A stretch of 51,773 bases of DNA from DASQGA01 sp035535315 (GTDB lineage: Bacteria > Actinomycetota > Thermoleophilia > Gaiellales > Gaiellaceae). Numbering within the stretch: the first letter of the stretch is position 1; every line of letters starts with the position of its first letter. A program made the translations under genes and the position numbers. Below the pieces are notes generated by a model. That model ran no database searches, was not told the DNA's origin, and saw only the letters and a list, made by a program, of their open reading frames with translations. The stretch spans positions 1-51,773 of the forward strand of contig DATLQD010000038.1 in the NCBI GenBank assembly GCA_035535315.1. The letters run 5' to 3'. Shown here one piece after another: positions 45,325-51,773 of this stretch.

Positions 45325-45794
45325 GACCCGAAGGAGACCAGGGTAGGAACTCGGTCGCGGAGGACGATCATGGTCTTCTCCGGAGCCCGACGCCGTTCGG
45401 TCGGGCTTCCGGGATTCAGGATCCACGTCTCATCGACCCTGCTCACCTCCGGAAGGTGGCTGTGGCCGTACGCGACCGCGTTGCAGTCCGGGAACCAGGT
45501 TCGGAGACGGTCCTCCCGGCCCGCCTTGGAGCCGGCGTCGTGGACGATCCCCATGCGGATCCCTTCCGCCTCGATCTCGAGACGCTCAGGCAAGACGCTG
45601 CGAAGCGGCGGCTCGTCCATGTTGCCCCTGACGGCGGCTACCGGCCCAAGTGCCTCGAGCTCTGCGAGGAACTCTCTCGAGGTCAGGTCTCCGGTGTGCA
45701 GGATGAGCGAGGACGCCTGCAAGAGGCGAAGGCATCCGCCAGGCAGCCCGCGCGCCCCCCGGGGCATGTGCGTGTCTCCGAGCAGCGCGATCAG
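45321..45794 (-). CDS. YfcE/MJ0936-type metallophosphoesterase, probable CTG start
   Basis: Small calcineurin-like phosphodiesterase. The first metal motif GDTHMPRG (Asp7, His9 from my start), LILHTGD, RGNMDE and YGHSHLPEV appear in order, giving all expected ligands. The first ATG (45767) falls after the GDTH motif and would remove essential ligands. Between the upstream stop (45810) and that ATG there is no ATG, GTG or TTG; CTG at 45794 follows AGAGGCAAGG at about 7 nt and yields 157 aa with a normal N-terminus (IALLGDTH). Probably co-transcribed with the aminopeptidase upstream. The substrate is unknown. Confidence 0.88.
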   Translation of the reverse strand: MIALLGDTHMPRGARGLPGGCLRLLQASSLILHTGDLTSREFLAELEALGPVAAVRGNMDEPPLRSVLPERLEIEAEGIRMGIVHDAGSKAGREDRLRTWFPDCNAVAYGHSHLPEVSRVDETWILNPGSPTERRRAPEKTMIVLRDRVPTLVSFGS

Positions 45795-45809
45795 CGGGGA
45801 GCCTTGCCT

Positions 45810-46925
45810 CTAGTACGTGCCGGGCAGGAAGCGTCCGTCTCGGTAAACGAGCTCGCCGTCGACGAAGACTTCGCTCCCGGACCGGAGATCGCACACGAGG
45901 TCCCAGTGGAGCGCCGACTGGTTTTGCCCACCGCTCTCCGGATAAGCCTTCCCAAGCGCAAGGTGCATCGTCCCGCCGATCTTCTCGTCGAAGAGCGTGC
46001 TCCGCGTGAACTCCTGGATGGCCTCGTTCATTCCGAACGCGAACTCGCCGGCCCGCCGGGCGCCGTCGTCCATAGCGAGCATGGCGTCCAGGAAGTCCTG
46101 ACCGCGCGCCGCGTGCGCCTCGACGACCTCCCCACCTTTGAACCTGAGGCGAATGTCCTCGACCATGCGTCCCTGGAAGCTCGCCGGGAACGAGAAGTGA
46201 ATCTCGCCCTCCAGACTCGTCTCGACCGGACCGGTGAACACCTCTCCATCGGGGAAGTTCTCCTTCCCGTCGCACGGGATCCACGTCCTGCCTTCCACTC
46301 CCACGGTCAGGTCGGTCCCGTTCGAAATGACTCGAACCTCGCTCTTCGTATCGAGCCATTCGGCCAGGCGGGTGAGGTCCTCTCCGAAGCGGCGCCATTC
46401 GCCGACCGGGTCCTTCTCGTCGAGGCGACCGGCGCCGTAGACGAACTCCTCGTACTGAGCAAGCGACATCTCCGCATCCTGCGCGGCCGAGTACGTGGGA
46501 AACAGGGTGATCACCCAGCGGAGTTCGCCCGCCGCGGCGCGCTCGAGGTAGCGGTCGCGGAGCCGCTCGCGCGCGCGGCCGGCCAGGGCAAGCCGCTCAG
46601 GATCGATCGAGCTCAAGCTCCGCGTGTTGAATTCGGCCTCGAACACCATCCTCACGTCCGCACGCTCGTAGTCCTCCACCCTGGCGGGGTTCACCCACTC
46701 GAGCTGCGCGTCGGTGCCGTGCGCGAGGAGCGTCTCTGTCAGCCCGTCGACCGCGATCCGGGTCTGCGGGTGAGCACCGGCGTCCATCACGCGCCGTGCG
46801 ACCGCCAGCACGAGCGGTGCCGCGAGCGGTGAGCTCTCGATGAGCACCAGTTGGCCCGGCTGCACATCCGTCGAGTAGTCGACGAGGACGCTAGCGAGGC
46901 GTTCGATGCGGGAGTCGGCACTCAC
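45810..46925 (-). CDS. M29 family aminopeptidase (copy A)
   Basis: Thermophilic-aminopeptidase-type (M29) metallopeptidase that removes N-terminal residues in the cytoplasm. Metal-binding segments are visible: NFPDGEVFTGPVE, GEFAFGMN, GTMHLALGKAYPE and ALHWDLVCDL. It is 371 aa, the full family length. The start is GTG at 46925. It is a tandem paralogue of the next gene, closest in the C-terminal half, and the metal ligands are conserved in both. Spacing between the two is 46 bp, so they are probably in one operon. Confidence 0.93.
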   Translation of the reverse strand: MSADSRIERLASVLVDYSTDVQPGQLVLIESSPLAAPLVLAVARRVMDAGAHPQTRIAVDGLTETLLAHGTDAQLEWVNPARVEDYERADVRMVFEAEFNTRSLSSIDPERLALAGRARERLRDRYLERAAAGELRWVITLFPTYSAAQDAEMSLAQYEEFVYGAGRLDEKDPVGEWRRFGEDLTRLAEWLDTKSEVRVISNGTDLTVGVEGRTWIPCDGKENFPDGEVFTGPVETSLEGEIHFSFPASFQGRMVEDIRLRFKGGEVVEAHAARGQDFLDAMLAMDDGARRAGEFAFGMNEAIQEFTRSTLFDEKIGGTMHLALGKAYPESGGQNQSALHWDLVCDLRSGSEVFVDGELVYRDGRFLPGTY

Positions 46926-46971
46926 AGGCGGACCTTTGACCTACGTGGAGCGAGGCAGACGCGAGGGACGC

Positions 46972-48093
46972 TCACGCGTGGACGACCGGCTCGCTCAGGA
47001 ACTCCCCGGCTTTCCAGACGAGCTCGCCGTCGGCGTAGACCTCGCCCTCCTCACGCAGGTCGCAGATCATGTCCCAGTGCAGGCCGGAAGAGTTCTCTCC
47101 TCCAGCTTGAGCGAACGCCGCCCCGAGCGCGAGGTGCATCGTCCCTCCGATTTTCTCGTCGAAGAGGATGTTGCGCGTGAAGCGATCGATTTCGTAGTTC
47201 AACCCGAAGGCGACCTCCCCGAGGACTCGGGCTCCGTCGTCCATGTCCAGGAGCGAGCGCAGGTACTCCTCCCCCCGCGCCGCCTCGGCTGAAACGACGC
47301 GGCCGCCCTCGAACCGCAGCCGGATGTCCTCCACCTCGCGGCCCTGGAAGATCGCGGGGAACGAGTAGCGGATCTCACCCGCGGTCTCGGTCTCGCGAGG
47401 GCTCGTGAAGACCTCGCCGTCGGGCATGTTGTACTTCCCGTCCGCTGCGAGCCACGTCCTTCCCTCGACGCCGAGGCGGAGATCCGTATCCGGACCGACG
47501 ATCCGGAGCTCCCGGACCGACCCGAGCTCCTCGGCGCGCGCGCCCAGGCTCTCGGCCACCTCGCTCCAGTGAGCCGCCGGATTCTCCTTGTCGCTGTGAC
47601 AGGCGGCGAAGACGAACGCCTCGTAATCTTCGAGCGACATGTCTGCGTCCTGGGCATGCGCGAGGGTTGGATGGAGCGTCCCGCACCACCGCATCTCGCC
47701 GCTCGCGATCCGCTCCCAGCGACGGTTCGACAGCGTCCGGTGCGCGGCAATATAGCGGCTGTGCTTCCCCGGATCGACCCGGGTGAGCGAGCGCGTGTTC
47801 GCCTCAGACCAGATCGTGACGAGCGCGTCGATCGACTCAATCTCCAGCGCCTGCACCGGGGAGATGTATGCAAGCTGCTCCTCGGAGCCGGTTTCGAGCA
47901 TGAGCTCGAGCAGCCCGTCGAGGGACAGGTTCGTGTACGGATGGGCTCCGACCCCGAGAGCCGCCCGGTACGTCGCGAGCGCGAGCGGGGCGCCGATCTC
48001 GAGCCCGTCGATCCGGAGGACCTGGCCTTCGCTCAGCTCGAGCGAGTAGTTGACGACGAGTTCGCCGAGCCGTTCGACGCGAGGGTCGGTCAC
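46972..48093 (-). CDS. M29 family aminopeptidase (copy B)
   Basis: Second M29 aminopeptidase, 373 aa. It has NMPDGEVFTSPRE, GEVAFGLN, GTMHLALGAAF and GLHWDMICDL at the same positions as copy A. The N-terminal halves of the two copies differ more, which may mean different peptide preference. The start is GTG at 48093 without a clear Shine-Dalgarno, and the arm of a long folded element (48103-48268) ends just 9 nt upstream. It is transcribed in the same direction as dgcN, but that element separates them. Confidence 0.93.
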   Translation of the reverse strand: MTDPRVERLGELVVNYSLELSEGQVLRIDGLEIGAPLALATYRAALGVGAHPYTNLSLDGLLELMLETGSEEQLAYISPVQALEIESIDALVTIWSEANTRSLTRVDPGKHSRYIAAHRTLSNRRWERIASGEMRWCGTLHPTLAHAQDADMSLEDYEAFVFAACHSDKENPAAHWSEVAESLGARAEELGSVRELRIVGPDTDLRLGVEGRTWLAADGKYNMPDGEVFTSPRETETAGEIRYSFPAIFQGREVEDIRLRFEGGRVVSAEAARGEEYLRSLLDMDDGARVLGEVAFGLNYEIDRFTRNILFDEKIGGTMHLALGAAFAQAGGENSSGLHWDMICDLREEGEVYADGELVWKAGEFLSEPVVHA

Positions 48094-48102
48094 GCGAGTC
48101 TT

Positions 48103-48268
48103 AGAACTCGATTCATGATGGGGCCTCGTCGCCGGGGTGCGATGGTCGGCGCGAGGCTAGGACGCAGGGAGTGCTCATATCGAAAGAGATATGGGCACGA
48201 CTGAGGACGACGCATCGCGTCGTCCAGCGCGGCTCGGCGGCACAGTGCTTCATTGTGAATCGAGTTCT
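48103..48268. other. multi-hairpin element closed by a 13-bp perfect inverted repeat (RNA structure or MITE)
   Basis: AGAACTCGATTCA (48103-48115) and its exact complement (48256-48268) bound the element. Inside are: 48123-48157, an 11-bp stem with one bulge; 48171-48198, an 11-bp stem with a 6-nt loop; 48205-48225, a perfect 9-bp stem (GGACGACGC/GCGTCGTCC). Read as plus-strand RNA the closing stem extends to 20 pairs (48103-48122 with 48249-48268), using four G-U pairs, and the middle stem gains one more; on the minus strand these five are A-C mismatches. TTA flanks a 12-bp version of the repeat on both sides, and the right TTA is the dgcN stop. No coding potential is seen. Confidence 0.7.
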
Positions 48269-49308
48269 TATACCGGAGCGCGCAGAGAGCCGGCCGGAAG
48301 CGCGCCGAGGACGGCGTCGACGAGAGCTCCGGGGCCGAAGCGCACGGGGTCGTCCGCAGGCAGGCCCGTTTCGGCCGCAGCAGCCGCGATCGCCGCGTGG
48401 GCGGCATTCTCGTCGAGCGTCCGGGTGTTCAGCGCGACAGCAGCGACGCGAGCCTGCCGGGCGGGCAGAGATATCTGCTCGTGGAGCTCGACGAGCTCGC
48501 GAAGCGGCAGGATCGGATGTCCCGGGCACCCTTCGATCTCGGTCGCACCCGCCTGGTGGCAGAGCACGAGAACGTGTGGGGCGCTTCCGTGTAGGAGCCC
48601 GAGCGTAACGCCCGAGTATTGCGGGTGGATGAGCGAGCCCTGTCCCTCCACCCAGAGGAGGTCCCCGCGGGTCGCCCCCTCGACGACGAGCTGCTCTGCC
48701 GCACCCGCCACGAAGTCCGCGACGACAGCATCAACCGAGATTCCCCACCCCGCGATCGCGATTCCGGTCTGGCCCGTGGGCACGAAGACCGACCGGATGC
48801 CCCGCTCGCGGGCCGCGCGGTCGAGTTCGAGCGAGACCGTCATCTTGCCGATCGCGCAGTCGGAGCCAACGGTGAGGACGACCGCAGCCTCCTGCTCGAG
48901 GTTCGCCCCCGACGGGACGCTCAGATCGGCGGGCGGCCGCCGGAGGTCTCGGAGCTCGACCCCGTGCTCTGCGGCGAGGGCGACCAGCTCCGGATCCTCG
49001 TCGAGGAACACGTGCATTCCCGACTCGATGTCGAGTCCGGCCGCAACTGCCTCCCGGAGGATCGTCTGCCAAACCTCGGGCAGCCGTCCCCCGGAGGTGG
49101 CGACACCCACGAGCGCGGTGTCAGGACGGTAGGCAAGCCCTTCCCCGACAGTCCCGACGACCGGGAGACCGTGCAGCGTCTCCCCAGAGTGCTCCGAGTC
49201 GAGAAGCGCCACGACCTCGTCCGAGCCGTAGTTCAGCACCCCACGCATGGTCTTCCCATAGTGGGCGTCGGTGACATAACCCTCGGCCAGGATCAGATAT
49301 CGCTTCAC
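48268..49308 (-). CDS. DUF1611 family protein, DgcN-like
   Basis: P-loop protein of the DUF1611 family. The nucleotide or acyl-CoA site GSDCAIGKMTVSLEL begins near residue 148, with an N-terminal Rossmann-like domain (LPVVGTVGEGL, TALVGVATSGGRLPEVW). DUF1611 proteins paired with an enolase-superfamily enzyme have been described as D-glutamate N-acetyltransferase DgcN, with racemase DgcA next to it, as here. I start at GTG 49308 (346 aa), overlapping the dgcA-like stop as GTGA; the frame to 49497 is noise. Role in D-Glu catabolism is inferred from the pairing. Confidence 0.86.
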   Translation of the reverse strand: MKRYLILAEGYVTDAHYGKTMRGVLNYGSDEVVALLDSEHSGETLHGLPVVGTVGEGLAYRPDTALVGVATSGGRLPEVWQTILREAVAAGLDIESGMHVFLDEDPELVALAAEHGVELRDLRRPPADLSVPSGANLEQEAAVVLTVGSDCAIGKMTVSLELDRAARERGIRSVFVPTGQTGIAIAGWGISVDAVVADFVAGAAEQLVVEGATRGDLLWVEGQGSLIHPQYSGVTLGLLHGSAPHVLVLCHQAGATEIEGCPGHPILPLRELVELHEQISLPARQARVAAVALNTRTLDENAAHAAIAAAAAETGLPADDPVRFGPGALVDAVLGALPAGSLRAPV

Positions 49309-50330
49309 TCCCGTTCCCGGACCGCCTCGCGCACCCCCAGGCCGGGCTCCTCGGGCGGCACCTGGATACCGTTCTCGAAGGCGACGCCGGGCCACGGATC
49401 CTCTGCAAGCAGGAGGTTGCCATCGAGGTCGACGTGGTCGCAGAGACTCGCGATCTGGCACCCGGCCGAGATGCCGAGGCCGGTCTCGATCATGCAACCG
49501 AGCATGACTCCGAGGCCCAGCGCGCGGGCGGCGACCGCCATCTTATGGGCCTCGCGAATGCCTCCGCTCTTGGCCAGCTTGATGTTGATGCCATGGGCGC
49601 GCTCCGCGCACGCGGCCAGATCGGCGAGGGTGTGACAGTCCTCATCCACGTAGACCGGGAGCGCGGCTTCCTGCTTCAACCGCGGCCCGCCGGGGTCGCC
49701 CGCCGGAAGCGGCTGCTCGACGTATTGAACCCCGAGGTCGGCCAGCGCCGCGATGCTCTCGATCGCCTCATCGACCTCCCAGTACTCGTTGACGTCCACC
49801 ATGAGCGGCAGGTCGGTGACGCTCCGAACTGCCCGGACCCGCTCTACGTCGAGCCCGTCGCGTCCGCCGAGCTTCAGCTTCAGCCGCCGGAATCGCGAGT
49901 CGACCTGCTCGGCGCGTCGGGCCATGTCGTCCGGATCGCCGAGCCAGATCGTCCAGGAGGTGGGCGGCCCGATCTGGCGGAGCCCCAGGAGTCGCCAAAC
50001 CGGTATGCCGGTCAGCTTCCCGCAGAGGTCGTGGAGCGCTGAATCGAGGGCCGACTTCGCGGCCATCTCTCCGGGCCGCTCCGCCAGGCGCTCGCCGATC
50101 TCCTCGAGGGCGAAGGGGTTGTCCCCGAGCAGGTCGCCGGACTCGTCCAGAAACGCCGAAGCCGATTCGATCGACTCCCCATAGTGCGCCTGTGGAGCCG
50201 CTTCGCCATAGCCGATCGTGCCCTCGTGGCGGAGCTCGATCCAGATGAGCTTCTCCTCGACGCTTGTCTCGCGGGAGATCGTGAAGGGCTGCTCCAGCGC
50301 CAGGGTCACGGAACGATGGACTAGCTCCAC
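49305..50330 (-). CDS. enolase-superfamily dipeptide epimerase / N-acetyl-D-glutamate racemase-like
   Basis: Muconate-lactonising-type member of the enolase superfamily. The catalytic KxK is KLKLGG (Lys151/Lys153); metal ligands are Asp179 (VDVNEYW), Glu205 (YVEQPL) and Asp229 (VYVDED); the second base is Lys254 (KLAKSGG). It is 341 aa. Two functions fit: L-Ala-D/L-Glu epimerase (murein peptide recycling) or DgcA, N-acetyl-D-glutamate racemase. The coupled DUF1611 gene favours the latter. The start is GTG at 50330. Confidence 0.9.
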   Translation of the reverse strand: MELVHRSVTLALEQPFTISRETSVEEKLIWIELRHEGTIGYGEAAPQAHYGESIESASAFLDESGDLLGDNPFALEEIGERLAERPGEMAAKSALDSALHDLCGKLTGIPVWRLLGLRQIGPPTSWTIWLGDPDDMARRAEQVDSRFRRLKLKLGGRDGLDVERVRAVRSVTDLPLMVDVNEYWEVDEAIESIAALADLGVQYVEQPLPAGDPGGPRLKQEAALPVYVDEDCHTLADLAACAERAHGINIKLAKSGGIREAHKMAVAARALGLGVMLGCMIETGLGISAGCQIASLCDHVDLDGNLLLAEDPWPGVAFENGIQVPPEEPGLGVREAVRERE

Positions 50331-50352
50331 GGCGGGTAGACTAAGCCCTCCC

Positions 50353-50425
50353 GCGCCTGTAGCTCAGGGGATAGAGCGTGCGCCTCCGGAGCGCAAGGTC
50401 GCAGGTTCGATTCCTGCCAGGCGCA
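50353..50425 (+). tRNA. tRNA-Arg (anticodon CCG)
   Basis: A 73-nt cloverleaf: acceptor GCGCCTG/CAGGCGC, D-arm GCTC/GAGC, anticodon stem TGCGC/GCGCA, loop CTCCGGA (anticodon CCG, bases 50386-50388), T-arm GCAGG/CCTGC with TTCGATT, discriminator A. CCA is not encoded. A TAGACT -10-like hexamer is 10 nt upstream (50337-50342). Confidence 0.96.
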
Positions 50426-50500
50426 CTACCCCGAAGCAACCCGCGAACGCCTTTTCCTGCGCGCCATGACGGCTCGTATCGGATTAGACTAAGCCCTCCT

Positions 50501-50573
50501 GCGCCTGTAGCTCAGGGGATAGAGCGTGCGCCTTCGGAGCGCAAGGTCGCAGGTTCGATTCCTGCCAGGCGCA
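50501..50573 (+). tRNA. tRNA-Arg (anticodon TCG)
   Basis: Same 73-nt sequence as the previous tRNA apart from the anticodon loop CTTCGGA (anticodon TCG, bases 50534-50536). It has its own TAGACT 10 nt upstream (50485-50490). A short T-run (GCTTTTTGC) lies about 24 nt downstream. CCA is not encoded. Confidence 0.96.
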
Positions 50574-50795
50574 CTACCCCGAAGCAACCCGCGAACGCTT
50601 TTTGCTGCGCGCCATGACCACTCGTCTCAGATCATGGCGACCGCACCTCAAACTACCCCAGAGCGTTTCTCCACTGAGGTTGATTTCAGGACTGCCGTCG
50701 ACGAAACGGCAAGCTGGGACTTGACTGCCGGGCTCGGTTCGCGTACCACTTGCCCTGGGACCCCTCGGGCGGCCGGGGATAAGGGGGAGGGAGCG
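50574..50795 (+). other. intergenic region between tRNA-Arg and metallophosphatase gene
   Basis: No gene is seen in these 222 bp. TTGACT (50721-50726) followed 17 bp later by TACCAC (50744-50749) is a possible weak promoter for the downstream gene. The final bases hold a GGGAGG Shine-Dalgarno. Confidence 0.45.
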
Positions 50796-51773
50796 GTGGC
50801 TCTTCGGACTGGTATAGCGGTGCTCGCGACGTTCGCCTACCTCGCTGCAACGGGATCGGCCGCAGCCACCGACCCCGTGATAGGCGCCGCCGGCGACATT
50901 GCGTGTGCGTCCTTCACCGCGACTTCCTCGAGCTGTCAACAGCAAGCAACATCCAATCTCCTGGTCGCCGGCGGGTACTCGAAGGTGCTCTCGCTCGGGG
51001 ACCAGCAGTACGAGAACGGCACGCTCTCTGATTTCAACAAGTACTACGAGGCGAGCTGGGGACGCGTGAAGGCAATCACGGCTCCGATACCGGGAAATCA
51101 CGAGTACCAGACGAGTGGGGCGAGCGGCTACTACGACTACTTCGGCGCGCTCGCCGGCCCGCGTGGCAAGGGCTACTACTCCTTCGATCTAGGTACCTGG
51201 CACCTCATCGGCCTCAACTCGAACTGCTCCAAGGTCAGCTGTAGCGCGGGGTCGCTGCAGGAGCAGTGGCTTCGGTCCGATCTGGCAGCGCATCCGCGGG
51301 AATGCACCTTGGCCTTCTTTCACCACGCCAACCTGACGGCGCCGACCACAGCCCTGCGGCAGGCGTTCTTCGATGCAGGTGGGGACGTGATCCTGACCGG
51401 CCACAACCATGTGTACAGACGCCACGTTCTTCGCGACGCGAGTCTGAACGCGAACCCCGCCGGCTACCGGGAGTTCATCGTCGGAACGGGCGGGAAGTCC
51501 GTCTCGGGCACCCCGTTCGGGATCCTGCAATTGACGCTCCGATCTGGTAGCTACGACTGGAAGTTCATCTCGATCGCCGGCGCGACCGGAGACACGGGAA
51601 GCGCTCCCTGCAGCCCGGGCGGGTCGCCTCCCACGGCCCCGACGGCGGCTTTCTCGGCGACGCCTAGGAGCGGGACGGCTCCGTTGAACGTCAGCTTCAC
51701 GGACCAGTCGACTGGCGCTCCGAGCTCTTGGGCCTGGGATTTCCAAAACGACGGTATTGTCGACTCGAACGCC
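50796..51773 (+). CDS. secreted calcineurin-like metallophosphatase with PKD domain (3' end cut by window edge)
   Basis: Purple-acid-phosphatase-like enzyme. The GTG at 50796 follows GGGAGGGAGC. Residues 1-25 are a signal peptide ending AAA. Metal motifs are AAGDIAC, SLGDQQY, PGNHEY, FFHHAN and GHNHVY, in order, through about residue 215. A proline-rich linker (PPTAPTAAF) leads into a PKD domain with the typical APLNVSFTDQSTG...WAWDF segment that is cut at base 51773 (326 codons shown). Secreted phosphatases of this build act on extracellular phosphoesters or bind the cell surface; the substrate is unknown. Confidence 0.92.
   Translation, partial: MALRTGIAVLATFAYLAATGSAAATDPVIGAAGDIACASFTATSSSCQQQATSNLLVAGGYSKVLSLGDQQYENGTLSDFNKYYEASWGRVKAITAPIPGNHEYQTSGASGYYDYFGALAGPRGKGYYSFDLGTWHLIGLNSNCSKVSCSAGSLQEQWLRSDLAAHPRECTLAFFHHANLTAPTTALRQAFFDAGGDVILTGHNHVYRRHVLRDASLNANPAGYREFIVGTGGKSVSGTPFGILQLTLRSGSYDWKFISIAGATGDTGSAPCSPGGSPPTAPTAAFSATPRSGTAPLNVSFTDQSTGAPSSWAWDFQNDGIVDSNA

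Larger units (their letters stand above)
50337..50618 (+). repeat. tandem duplication of 148-bp tRNA-Arg unit
   Basis: Positions 50337-50470 and 50485-50618 are near-identical, offset by exactly 148 bp. The duplicated unit includes the upstream TAGACT, the tRNA and about 45 bp of downstream flank (CTACCCCGAAGCAACCCGCG). Differences are few, one being the wobble base of the anticodon. Confidence 0.9.

Noticed and set aside
45309..46832. 507-codon plus-strand open frame
   Set aside because: Antisense to the phosphoesterase and aminopeptidase A genes, which carry clear metal motifs.
48090..48407. 105-codon minus-strand frame across the folded element
   Set aside because: It overlaps the end of dgcN in another frame, is Arg/Pro/Ser-rich without motifs, and follows the hairpins rather than any codon pattern.
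51189..51746. 185-codon minus-strand frame at the right end
   Set aside because: Antisense to the metallophosphatase and PKD coding region, whose motifs are in the plus frame.

Overview
The window is a contiguous, gene-dense chromosomal segment of a high-GC (roughly two-thirds G+C by eye) Gram-positive bacterium, most likely an actinomycete lineage and plausibly Thermoleophilia-like. Reasons: an actinobacterial integration host factor (mihF) sits before gmk-rpoZ-coaBC; LexA operators are of the CGAAC-N4-GTTCG type; there is a MarP-type CvpA/trypsin protease; and the nusA-to-ftsK order is the Gram-positive one. The lineage is inferred from gene content only. Almost all genes lie on the minus strand. 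Genes overlap or abut constantly (ATGA, GTGA, TGATG junctions), implying long co-translated operons. No gene-free stretch exceeds 300 bp; the longest gaps are 22391-22633 and 50574-50795.

Region 1 (1-22633, minus): rimP-nusA-ylxR-infB-ylxP-rbfA-nrnA-truB-ribF, a small zinc-ribbon gene, then rpsO-pnp, a geranylgeranyl-reductase-like gene, an M16 protease, dapB, dapA, rnj, an unknown gene, ribokinase, nucleoside hydrolase and ftsK (running off the left end). This is the conserved translation/RNA-decay/lysine-pathway neighbourhood. A plus-strand gamma-glutamyltransferase gene interrupts it between rpsO and ribF. The rimP leader carries a terminator and a competing hairpin, a candidate attenuator.

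Region 2 (22634-30626): a plus-strand secreted, proline/valine/threonine-repeat protein with a C-terminal membrane anchor; then minus-strand TPR, nucleotidyltransferase, transglutaminase-like membrane protein, DUF58 and MoxR ATPase genes, and coaBC.

Region 3 (30671-42644): rpoZ, gmk, mihF, then the pyrimidine operon pyrR-pyrB-pyrC-carA-carB-pyrK-pyrD with a PyrR-binding loop beside the pyrR Shine-Dalgarno. pyrE and pyrF are absent from the window. Upstream are a MarP-like protease, a methyltransferase whose full domain has no ATG/GTG/TTG start, and a DUF2007 gene.

Region 4 (42514-50330): RNase Z, a plus-strand membrane HD-GYP protein, a tiny LysM membrane protein under two consensus LexA boxes (a candidate SOS division inhibitor), a metallophosphoesterase, two tandem M29 aminopeptidases, a 166-bp multi-hairpin element, and a dgcN-dgcA-like pair (DUF1611 protein plus enolase-superfamily epimerase/racemase).

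Region 5 (50337-51773): two tRNA-Arg genes (anticodons CCG and TCG) on a 148-bp tandem duplication, then a secreted metallophosphatase with the start of a PKD domain, running off the right end.

Most notable: the SOS-controlled LysM gene, the folded element at 48103-48268, the pyrR and rimP leader RNAs, a zinc-finger-plus-acidic tail on NusA, and several genes that seem to need CTG start codons.
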